Shown here: piece by piece, positions 1 through 6,451 of the stretch
How the letters are laid out: the number at the start of each line of letters is the position of its first letter
Numbering within the stretch: position 1 is the first letter of the stretch
The notes under the pieces: generated by a model
What the model was told of the DNA's origin: nothing
Database searches by the model: none
What the model saw: only the letters and a program-made list of their open reading frames with translations
Source: JAYOFM01 sp038117225
Lineage (GTDB): Bacteria > Pseudomonadota > Alphaproteobacteria > Rhodospirillales > Casp-alpha2
Assembly: GCA_038117225.1 (NCBI GenBank)
Contig: JAYOFM010000106.1
Span: 1-13,522 of the forward strand
Direction of reading: 5' to 3'
Length of the DNA: 13,522 nt
Program-made: the position numbers and the translations under genes

Positions 1-760
1 CCCGCCGCTCGCCGTCGAACCGTCGGAAGTCATCGTCGTCAAGCCGGAGGACCTGCGGGAACAGCATCACGTCGGCGGGGCGCCACATCGCGAAGAATGG
101 CGTCGGCTCATACGAGCCGGGCGCTCGCGGTGACAGACGTTCCTCCGGGATATTGCGAATACCGACAATGACCGTCAGCAGGGGGAACAGGCCGGCGACG
201 GCGAAAATCAATCCGACATGGATATCACCGCTTTACACCAGTCCCTGCATCCAGCCGCCAAGGAACAAGGCGCCGGCGTGGGACACCGACAGCACGATCC
301 ATTGCAGATTGACGAAGAAGCCGACCTGCTTCAGCCGCCGTCCCTCGATCACCATGATGGCGTCGCAGACCACATCGACGAAGGCGTAGGTGGCGAAGAC
401 CATATTGAAGGCCAACAGAAAAACCAGCGGCACGCGGACTTCCGCCAGGGCCAACGCGGCCGATGACATCCAGAACAGCACGCCGAGGGCGGCCATCAAA
501 ACGTACCAGGCTTTTCGGTGGTAGCCGAAGATGTGAATCTTGTCGGAAATGATGCCCCACAGGGGCTTCATCATCCAGCCGATGCCCTTTAGCGAGTCGA
601 ACAACTGCCCGCCGGCGTCGCCCATGCCGAGGTTGTATTTGATGAAGAACAAGATCGGGATTTCCGTCAGGTCCTTGGAGCCCTGAACGAAATACGGCGT
701 GGCGATCGCCCAGCGTACGCGGGCGGCGGCTTTTTCGCCGTCGTCTTTTCGGGCAGTCAT
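1..760 (-). pseudogene. BT1/folate-biopterin-type MFS transporter, interrupted by an in-frame stop and cut by the window edge
   Basis: The N-terminal ~175 residues, from the ATG at 760-758, resemble the BT1/folate-biopterin transporter branch of the major facilitator superfamily. Signs are an early KDLTEIP segment, a WMMKPLWGIISD loop (helix-2/3 MFS motif) and several hydrophobic helices. Reading ends at TAA (235-233) right after GWMQGLV. Past the stop, the same frame stays open to the window edge (about 77 more codons). It begins with a typical transmembrane stretch (HVGLIFAVAGLFPLLTVIVG) and continues with a charged IPEERL loop, so the stop interrupts one ancestral gene. The family normally has about 12 helices and over 400 residues, so the truncated product would lack most of the transporter. 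The start is chosen because family similarity begins just after it; the Shine-Dalgarno is weak. It could be a real nonsense mutation or a base error. The substrate is unknown; family members carry folates or pterins. Confidence 0.8.
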
Positions 761-841
761 CGGTCGGGATCCATCGATTCCATCACTTCGGCGTGCCATC
801 GGTGCATTGGCGCGCGGTTGACCGGCGTCGCGCCAGGCATA

Positions 842-862
842 CGGCATGCGGGCGGCATGCGG
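842..862. repeat. Tandem 10-bp repeat CGGCATGCGG
   Basis: CGGCATGCGG occurs at 842-851 and again at 853-862, an 11-base period, each copy containing the palindrome GCATGC. A further GGCAT lies at 836-840. The block sits in the 168-base gap about 80-100 bases upstream of the interrupted transporter's start on the minus strand. Spacing of one helical turn would suit a protein-binding site, but this is only a short repeat in GC-rich DNA and may be chance. Confidence 0.35.
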
Positions 863-928
863 AGTATCCCGTCCGCAATCGATCTTGCGGCGATCCACCG
901 GCGTCCATGGCAGGCAAGGGTAATGGCG

Positions 929-1213
929 TCAATCGGCCAAGAGGTGGCGCAGAAAGGCGGTCTGTTGGGCCGCTTCCTCGTACTTGCCGGCATTACACAG
1001 AGTTTCGACGACGGGAAATAGCGCCATGGCTTCTTTCTCGATCTTATCGCCCGGTTTCCCGGTATCTTCCACTTTTGACAGGTTGACCTTCGCGTCCTTC
1101 AGATTTTGCAGGCACTTCGCCTTGTCGGACATTGTCGCGGCTTGCGCGGTGGGCACTGTCAGGGCGATGGCGACGACGGCGGCCAACATCGTGGGGACCA
1201 TAAGCTTTCTCAT
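929..1213 (-). CDS. Small exported protein of unknown function
   Basis: 94 residues from the ATG at 1213. An in-frame GTG three codons earlier is less likely, because the AAAGG Shine-Dalgarno is 8 bases before the ATG and abuts the GTG. Residues 1-25 form a classic signal peptide: positively charged MRK, a hydrophobic core, and AQA before the predicted cleavage. The mature ~69-residue part is charged and looks helical, with two cysteines (C34 and C73) that could form a disulfide in the periplasm. I do not recognise a family. It lies upstream of the transporter at 1-760 on the same strand, but the 168-base gap argues against tight coupling. The function is unknown; the signal peptide and start are the well-supported parts. 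Confidence 0.75.
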   Translation of the reverse strand: MRKLMVPTMLAAVVAIALTVPTAQAATMSDKAKCLQNLKDAKVNLSKVEDTGKPGDKIEKEAMALFPVVETLCNAGKYEEAAQQTAFLRHLLAD

Positions 1214-1556
1214 GTTCAGCACCTTTCCCTTTTTACATTTTCTTGAATTCGATCGCTCGGGGAACCCAAGTCGCCGGACGCGGTGGGCAACGTGATTGGA
1301 CTTGTTCGAAAAGAAGAACTAGCCCCGCCAACCGTTTGCCGACGAACCCGGCCGTTCAGTGGCGATACCACCCGGACGCGAACGGAATTTATACGAAGAC
1401 TGACCACGATCCATTGTAAAATTGGTCTGGAATGCCAACGAAAATCGGCGTGCGAACCTTTTCAAGTGTGCGTCGGATTGGGCACCGCCCTACAGAGAAC
1501 GCCCCGTCGTGGCCAGCCGTCTGAATAGACCTCAAGAGCGGCCGAACCGATCCAAT
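1214..1556. other. Intergenic stretch without a recognisable gene
   Basis: This 343-base gap lies between the small exported protein and zntB, both on the minus strand. It is visibly richer in A and T than the flanking genes. The short open frames in it (for example 1283-1528 plus and 1216-1407 minus) have no protein-like character and no Shine-Dalgarno. The part nearest 1213 must hold the promoter and 5' leader of the exported protein. I could not pick convincing -35/-10 boxes or a terminator for zntB. Confidence 0.6.
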
Positions 1557-2534
1557 TCACCGCAACCACTTAAGCCAGCGGAACAGGATGACCAACAGAA
1601 GGCCGGCGGCGAACATCCCGCCCGTCACCAGCCAGAAGCCGACCTTGACCTCGGCCAACGGAATACCGCCGACGTTCATGCCAAGCAGTCCGGTGATGAA
1701 ACTCAATGGCAGGATGATGGTGGCGACCAGCGTAAGCGTGTACATGGTTTGGTTCATGGACTCGCCCGCAAGAGCCATCATTTCGTCATGAACAACGCCC
1801 GCGCGTTCACGAACCGCGTCCAATTCCTCGACATAGCGCGCCGTCGCCGACGCCACTTCACGCAACTCCAGTTTATGGTCCGGCTTCAGCCAGTTCTGAT
1901 TCTCCATCTGGAGGCGTCCCAGGACGTCCCGTTGCGGTGCCAGGTAACGCCGAAGCGTGATGGCCTGACGACGAATTTCGCGCAGGTTCGCTCGCGCGTT
2001 CTTGGGCGATAGGCCCTCGATATCCTCTTCCAAGGTATCCAGGCGCTCCGTCAAATCGATAATGACCGGCCCCATGCGTTCAACTAGGCGATCGGCGACC
2101 ATGACCAGAAATTCACCCGACGATTTCGGGCCTTGGCCCGCTTCGAGCCGGTCTCGGATATCGCGGACACTTCCCAGTTTGCGGTTGCGCACCGAGATCA
2201 CGCGCGTTTCCTCGATCCACAGGCGAAGGCTGACCATGTCTTCCGGGACGGCGCCCGGATTGGTATTGACGCCGCGGAGGATCACCAGCATCCCATTCGC
2301 CGTCGAAACGACCCGGGGGCTCGTTTCCTCGGCCAACAGAGCATCCGCGAAAACCTTGCCTAGGCCGATGGCGTCGACTGCTTGTCTGCAGGCATTGGGC
2401 ACGTTTCGGTCCAGATGGAGCCATACCGTCCCTTCCTTGGCATGAAGGTCATCCGCGGTGCATCGTACCAGCGCCCTTCCGCCCCCTTTGCCATCAAGGA
2501 TATAAGCGGCAACAACACCGTCGTCGTCGATCAT
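1557..2534 (-). CDS. zntB: ZntB-like zinc transporter (CorA/MIT family)
   Basis: 325 residues, matching the ~327 of E. coli ZntB. The family forms pentameric inner-membrane channels or transporters for divalent cations; ZntB moves zinc. A large cytoplasmic N-terminal domain (about 1-260) contains WLHLDR, the VSLRLWIEETRVISVRN strand region and a long helical stalk. Two C-terminal transmembrane helices follow (about 262-284 and 298-319), and the signature GMN at 285-287 is intact in the form GMNVGGIP, which is typical of ZntB rather than CorA. The ATG at 2534 is preferred because GGGAGA lies 6-7 bases upstream and the protein then has family length; an upstream in-frame extension to 2633 lacks support. 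It is divergent from the exported-protein gene at 2636, sharing a 101-base intergenic region. Family is certain; zinc rather than another cation is inferred from family. Confidence 0.93.
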   Translation of the reverse strand: MIDDDGVVAAYILDGKGGGRALVRCTADDLHAKEGTVWLHLDRNVPNACRQAVDAIGLGKVFADALLAEETSPRVVSTANGMLVILRGVNTNPGAVPEDMVSLRLWIEETRVISVRNRKLGSVRDIRDRLEAGQGPKSSGEFLVMVADRLVERMGPVIIDLTERLDTLEEDIEGLSPKNARANLREIRRQAITLRRYLAPQRDVLGRLQMENQNWLKPDHKLELREVASATARYVEELDAVRERAGVVHDEMMALAGESMNQTMYTLTLVATIILPLSFITGLLGMNVGGIPLAEVKVGFWLVTGGMFAAGLLLVILFRWLKWLR

Positions 2535-2635
2535 CGTCTTCTCCCTCTCGCCATCAGCTTTCCATATCACTACTCTGCGGCCGGTAAAGACACGTTCCGG
2601 CTCTTCGGGCGCGCCACCATTGAAAAGGAGCAATC

Positions 2636-3156
2636 ATGATCCGGATAATGAGCATCGCCATCGCACTGATATTCATGGTCGCCGGAAAGCAGGCTCTAGC
2701 ACAGAATGGTGATATATTCGACCGGCTGCAAAAAGAGCCGGTGAGCCTTTTTGACTCAGGCATTAAGCGGCTAAGAAGTCGCCGCCATCCGATCCAAAGG
2801 CCCAGTTTCGTGTCTTCTTCGATCCGGAAACCCGGCGTTTGATCGTTCGCTTCGACATTGGAACGTCGAGCAGCGACATCACACAAGCGGCATGCTGGGA
2901 GCGGCGTGTCGCGGCGATCAAGGAAACGTTCGCCATCGGCCGGACGCGATACACGGTGCCGATCAGCGTTGAAGGACGCATCCAGCGCAGGCTCGGCGTG
3001 ATGTTTTCCAGCGAACCGTCGACCGATAAAACCATTGTCGCGGCGGGGCAGCGGCTTGCGGAGTTGACCATCGTCGAGGTTAATTTACGCGGTACCGGGG
3101 CAACGGCACCCGTATCTTGCAGTGCCCCCGCGGCGGCATTGCAACTAAAGCGGTAA
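2636..3156 (+). pseudogene. Small exported protein of unknown function, frameshifted
   Basis: Translation starts at ATG 2636, with AAGGAG 6 bases upstream. It gives a signal peptide (about residues 1-22, ending in ALA) and a short mature start reading NGDIFDRLQKEPVSLFD. This frame ends at TGA 2840-2842. The next frame carries a clearly protein-like continuation that starts before 2800 (KAQFRVFFDPETRRLIVRFD) and runs to TAA 3154-3156. That second frame has its own stop at 2764 and no start with a Shine-Dalgarno, so one gene has been split by a one-base loss (or a two-base gain) between 2767 and about 2797. The repaired protein would be about 170 residues, secreted, with C-terminal cysteines. 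No family is recognised. It could be a true pseudogene or a sequence error. It is followed 14 bases later by the MFS gene, so the two probably share a transcript. Confidence 0.75.
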
Positions 3157-3170
3157 TCGGCGCTGAACTC

Positions 3171-4676
3171 ATGGTTTTCGCGCGACTGATGCACGGATGG
3201 CGGCCGACGGAGACGGTGAGCGCGGCCAACCTGGAAAACTCGAAACGCTTTTTGATGCTAAATGGCCTGGGCACTCAGGCTATGGAAACACTCACGCTCG
3301 GCACGTTCCTTACCGCCTTCGCCCTCTCCCTCGGCGCCGAAAATGTGTTCATCGGACTGCTGGCGGCGGCGCCGCATCTCGCCAGTATCGGGCAGTTGGC
3401 CGGCATGTATCTAGTCGAGCGCTTCCGCAACCGCCGCGTTATCTCGATGATCGCGGGATTTATCAGCCGGCCGATGCTGTTTCTGCTGGCGCTAGGGGCG
3501 CTTCTGTCGGATCACGCCGTTGCCTTGGGGTTGGTGTTGTTTGTCATCCTGGTTCGCTATTGCATTGGTGCCATTCAGGGAATCAGCTGGAACTCATGGA
3601 TTCGCGATTTAATTCCGGTGGATCAGCGCGGCGCGTTTTTCAGCCGCCGGGTGCGCGTGATGACGATCGTCGGCATGGTACTCGGGCTGGCGACCGGTTT
3701 GTTTCTTGACCGCTGGGTATCCTTCGGCCTGGGACCGCAGAAATGGGCTTATTTCGTGATATTCACGTTGGCCGGTAGTGTCGGCATGGTGGCGGTCGGT
3801 TTTCTGGCGCGGGTCAGTGAGCCGGCGATGTCGCCAGCGCCGGAATCCCCCAACATCCTTCGCATGCTGCGCCGACCGTTTCAGGATACCAATTTTCGCA
3901 ATCTGATGATCTTCCTGGCGGCCTGGAACTTTGCCGTCAATCTGGCGGCGCCGTTTTTCACCGTGCACATGTTTCAGCGCTTGGAACTCAACGTGTTCAC
4001 GGTGACGGCGCTGGCCACCACCAGCCAGATCACCAACATTCTGGTGCTGAATACCGTGGGTATTCTGACCGACCGGTTTAGCGGCAAGTCGGTGATGAGT
4101 GTTTCGGCGCCGTTGCTGATCATCTGCATCTTCGCTTGGATATTCACGACACGGCCGGAAACCGCGACGGCGACCCTGGCCTTGCTGGCGGGCATTCACA
4201 TGGTCATGGGCGTCGCCACCGCCGGGGTGACCATCGCCTCGACGACCATCGCCATGCGGCTCGCGCCGTCCGAACATGCCACCGCCTTCATGACCGCCAA
4301 CGGCTTGTTCAGTTCCGCCGCCGCCGGTATCGCGCCGGTAATCGGCGGGTTGACGGCGGATTTTTTTGCCGACCAGAAGCTCTCCATCCTTATTCACTGG
4401 CAGGGCCCAGTGAAGGAACTGACGCTAGAAACCTTCAAGGTCGAGCATTGGGATTTCTTCTTCCTGCTGGCCGGATTAATCGGGCTCTACGCCCTGCACC
4501 GGTTGTCGCTGGTCAAGGAGGAAGGGTCGGTGGACCAGACGATCGTGCTGACCGCCTTCATGGCGGAGACCAAACGCACCATCAACAACGTGTCATCCGT
4601 CGCCGGGCTTCGGGCCGCGACGGAATGGCCATTTGCGATCATCCAGGATTTATTCCGCCAACGGCGGGAAAATTAA
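3171..4676 (+). CDS. MFS transporter, substrate unknown
   Basis: 501 residues with about 12 hydrophobic helices in two halves, typical of the major facilitator superfamily. The first half begins near residue 33. The helix-2/3 loop reads YLVERFRNRR (80-89), and the equivalent loop in the second half reads GILTDRFSGKSV (297-308), both variants of the MFS signature. A charged cytoplasmic linker (about 215-245) separates the halves. After the last helix (about 428-445), a soluble tail of about 55 residues (447-501) faces the cytoplasm. The ATG at 3171 was chosen over the TTG at 3117, which overlaps the preceding gene and adds nothing protein-like; its Shine-Dalgarno is weak, which suggests coupling to the upstream gene. 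The sequence does not reveal the cargo. It is convergent with the PilZ gene. Confidence 0.88.
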   Translation: MVFARLMHGWRPTETVSAANLENSKRFLMLNGLGTQAMETLTLGTFLTAFALSLGAENVFIGLLAAAPHLASIGQLAGMYLVERFRNRRVISMIAGFISRPMLFLLALGALLSDHAVALGLVLFVILVRYCIGAIQGISWNSWIRDLIPVDQRGAFFSRRVRVMTIVGMVLGLATGLFLDRWVSFGLGPQKWAYFVIFTLAGSVGMVAVGFLARVSEPAMSPAPESPNILRMLRRPFQDTNFRNLMIFLAAWNFAVNLAAPFFTVHMFQRLELNVFTVTALATTSQITNILVLNTVGILTDRFSGKSVMSVSAPLLIICIFAWIFTTRPETATATLALLAGIHMVMGVATAGVTIASTTIAMRLAPSEHATAFMTANGLFSSAAAGIAPVIGGLTADFFADQKLSILIHWQGPVKELTLETFKVEHWDFFFLLAGLIGLYALHRLSLVKEEGSVDQTIVLTAFMAETKRTINNVSSVAGLRAATEWPFAIIQDLFRQRREN

Positions 4677-4734
4677 CGCACCAATATTCGATAGCCGTTG
4701 GTCGAGCGGCGATCCGCGATGATCAGAGTGCGCC

Positions 4735-5088
4735 CTATTGCGCCGCCAGCGTTTCCATGTATTCGAGGTAACGGCTGACGGAAAATTCCAGTTCCGGCTG
4801 CGGCTTGGTGAACTTGCAGCCCATGAAATCGTCGCCGACGCGGGCGACCTGGGCGTGGCCGCGGTATTCCTCGGTCTGGCCGTCCTTTTGCACCTCGATG
4901 ACGAACTCGAAGTACTGGTTCACCTTGGTGGCGTCGTCCTTGTAGTCGTTGACCGCCATGCCGCCGAGGGACAGGTCACCGAGGGGAAATTCCTCGCCGT
5001 ATATGCGCACCTTCTCGGTGGACGCCTGAAAGCGCTGGTGTTCGCGGCCACCGTCGTTGCCGCCCTTCTTGCCGAAACCGAAAATCAT
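4735..5088 (-). CDS. Single-domain PilZ protein, predicted c-di-GMP receptor
   Basis: 117 residues, almost all of it one PilZ domain. Both ligand motifs are visible: RxxxR as R15-E-H-Q-R19, and D/NxSxxG as D38-L-S-L-G-G43. With both intact, c-di-GMP binding is likely. The rest is a beta barrel (GHAQVARVGDDFMGCKF) with a C-terminal helix. No output domain, membrane segment or signal peptide is present, so it would act as a small cytoplasmic adaptor whose partner is not known. It lies 53 bases downstream of argE on the same strand. Its Shine-Dalgarno (AGGGGGG, 7 bases from the ATG) is inside a predicted hairpin, described separately. A histidine kinase gene lies about 2.7 kb away, but nothing links the two. 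Confidence 0.88.
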   Translation of the reverse strand: MIFGFGKKGGNDGGREHQRFQASTEKVRIYGEEFPLGDLSLGGMAVNDYKDDATKVNQYFEFVIEVQKDGQTEEYRGHAQVARVGDDFMGCKFTKPQPELEFSVSRYLEYMETLAAQ

Positions 5089-5095
5089 GCGCCAA

Positions 5096-5117
5096 CCCCC
5101 CTAGGGTTTCCCTGGGG
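5096..5117 (-). promoter_or_regulatory. Hairpin that includes the PilZ ribosome binding site
   Basis: On the minus strand the leader reads CCCCAGGG, loop AAA, then CCCTAGGGG. GGG pairs with CCC, A with T, one A bulges, and CCCC pairs with GGGG: eight pairs. The 3' arm lies within the AGGGGGG Shine-Dalgarno (5102-5096), so the folded RNA would hide the start of the PilZ gene. There is no U-tract after it, so it is not a standard terminator. The structure was read by eye; its function is inferred. Confidence 0.5.
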
Positions 5118-5141
5118 CTCCCATAGTCGGCGGGAATTCTC

Positions 5142-6311
5142 TCACGTCGAACAAACCTTGTCCATGAGACGTTCGAGGAAGCGCTCACACTGCTCGATCT
5201 GCTCCAAGTCGATGAATTCGTTCGGTTTATGAGCCTGGTCGATGGACCCCGGGCCGCACACGACGGCCGGAATGCCGGCGCGTTTCTGGAACAATCCGGC
5301 CTCCGTGCCGAATGCCACCTTGGCGTGGTCGTTGCGCTCGGCCAGAGCCTTGACGAAGGTCACCACCTCCTCGTCGGCGCCGGTATCGAGCCCGGGCATG
5401 TCGTTGACGCAGTCGATGGTGATGCCGGTGTCCGGGTTGACCGCGTGCATCATCGGTTCCAGCACATCGGTCGCGTAGGCGCGGATTTCCGCCTCGATGG
5501 TGTCCGGGTCGTCGTCACCGATATAGCGGAACTCGGCCTGGAAGCGGCAGTCGAGCGGCACGATGTTGAGCGCCGAGCCGCCGCCGATGGTGCCCGTGTG
5601 CACGGTGGTGTGGGCGACGTCGTAGAGTTCGTCGCGCGCGCCGTCCGCCTCGAGCCGCCGCTCCATGCTTTTCATGTGGGCGATCAGTTCGGCGGCGTAT
5701 TCGATGGCGTTGACGCCGGTCGGCGCCAGGCTGGAATGGGCCGAGAAGCCGCGCACGTGCACGTCGTAGCTGCGCTTGCCCTTGTGGCCGATGGTCACCT
5801 GCATGCCGGTCGGCTCGCCGATGATCGCCATGGCCGGCTTGATCGGCATATCGTTGAGCTTCTCGATCAGCCGACGCACGCCGATGCAGCCGATTTCCTC
5901 GTCATAGGAAAATGCCAAGTGCAAGGGCGTCACCAGTCCGCGCGCCTGGAACTGGGGCAGCTTGGCGAGCACGATGGCGATGAAGCTCTTCATGTCCGAG
6001 GTGCCGCGGCCATAAAGCCGGCCGTCGCGTTCGGTGACGCTGAACGGGTCGGTGTCCCAGTCCTGGCCGTCCACCGGCACCACGTCGGTGTGGCCGGATA
6101 GCATGATACCGGGGATATCGTCGGGGCCGACGGTGGCGTATAGGTTGGCCTTGTTGCCGTCCACGTTGTGCACCAGGAAGCTTTCGACGCCGAGGCCGGA
6201 CAGGTAGTCCTGCACGAAGGCCATGAGCTCCAGATTCGATTCGCGGCTGGTGGTGTCGAAGGCGATCAGGCGGTTGATCAGGTCGCGGGATTTGGCGTCG
6301 GGCATGGTCAT
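5142..6311 (-). CDS. argE: Acetylornithine deacetylase (M20 metallopeptidase family)
   Basis: 389 residues, the usual ArgE length. The enzyme removes acetate from N2-acetylornithine to give ornithine in arginine biosynthesis, using a two-metal site in the cytoplasm. All M20 site motifs are present: SGHTDVVPVDGQDW (H74, D76), GRGTSDMK (metal-bridging D106), YDEEIG (base E138, metal E139), GEPT (E166), GFSAHS in the lid domain, and AHKPNE (H361). The ornithine-type substrate is inferred from overall resemblance to ArgE (FDTTSRESN, FGTEAG); M20 members are hard to separate by eye, so another acyl-amino-acid hydrolase is possible. ATGs at 6311 and 6305 are both possible; the second has GGA at better spacing. 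It may be co-transcribed with PilZ downstream and is divergent from the M20 paralogue at 6452. Confidence 0.88.
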   Translation of the reverse strand: MTMPDAKSRDLINRLIAFDTTSRESNLELMAFVQDYLSGLGVESFLVHNVDGNKANLYATVGPDDIPGIMLSGHTDVVPVDGQDWDTDPFSVTERDGRLYGRGTSDMKSFIAIVLAKLPQFQARGLVTPLHLAFSYDEEIGCIGVRRLIEKLNDMPIKPAMAIIGEPTGMQVTIGHKGKRSYDVHVRGFSAHSSLAPTGVNAIEYAAELIAHMKSMERRLEADGARDELYDVAHTTVHTGTIGGGSALNIVPLDCRFQAEFRYIGDDDPDTIEAEIRAYATDVLEPMMHAVNPDTGITIDCVNDMPGLDTGADEEVVTFVKALAERNDHAKVAFGTEAGLFQKRAGIPAVVCGPGSIDQAHKPNEFIDLEQIEQCERFLERLMDKVCST

Positions 6312-6314
6312 TCC

Positions 6315-6339
6315 GGGAACTGGGGACGGGGCAGGCGGG
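6315..6339 (+). other. Putative G-quadruplex motif between argE and the M20 paralogue
   Basis: The plus strand has four G runs of three or more with loops of 4, 2 and 5 bases: GGG (6315-6317), GGGG (6322-6325), GGGG (6328-6331) and GGG (6337-6339). This fits the standard G3+N1-7 pattern. It begins four bases upstream of the argE start, on the non-template strand of the divergent gene. A looser two-G array follows at 6372-6395. Such motifs arise by chance in GC-rich DNA, so a regulatory role is only possible. Confidence 0.4.
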
Positions 6340-6451
6340 CACGCTACGCCATCTTTCGTGCATCGTCGAGTGGTGGGTGGGGATGTGGCTGGCTGGTGAA
6401 TTGACGAGGCGCGCCGAGTCTGCGACGTTTCGGCGTCATCAAGGAGGATTC

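Noticed and set aside
1422..2012. 196-codon open frame on the plus strand overlapping zntB
   Set aside because: It is antisense to the ZntB transmembrane end and GMN motif, is rich in Gln, Arg and His, and has no ribosome binding site.
2748..2752. T5 run as a programmed frameshift site in the split exported gene
   Set aside because: Switching frame here would hit the stop at 2764 in the new frame, so the shift must lie further downstream.
3117..3170. TTG start extending the MFS protein by 18 residues
   Set aside because: It overlaps the upstream coding sequence, has no Shine-Dalgarno, and the added residues do not look like a transporter N-terminus.
2763..3194. 143-codon minus-strand frame across the frameshifted exported gene
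   Set aside because: It would explain the region without a frameshift, but the plus-strand frames have a Shine-Dalgarno, a signal peptide and a coherent protein body, and the minus frame has none of these.
3609..4397. 262-codon open frame antisense to the MFS gene
   Set aside because: Its composition (many His, Gly and Arg, no hydrophobic pattern) is that of a shadow frame; the opposite strand encodes a clear 12-helix transporter.
5229..6101. 290-codon open frame antisense to argE
   Set aside because: It is the mirror of a GC-rich gene: rich in His, Val, Asp and Gly without domain motifs or a Shine-Dalgarno, while the argE frame has every M20 motif.
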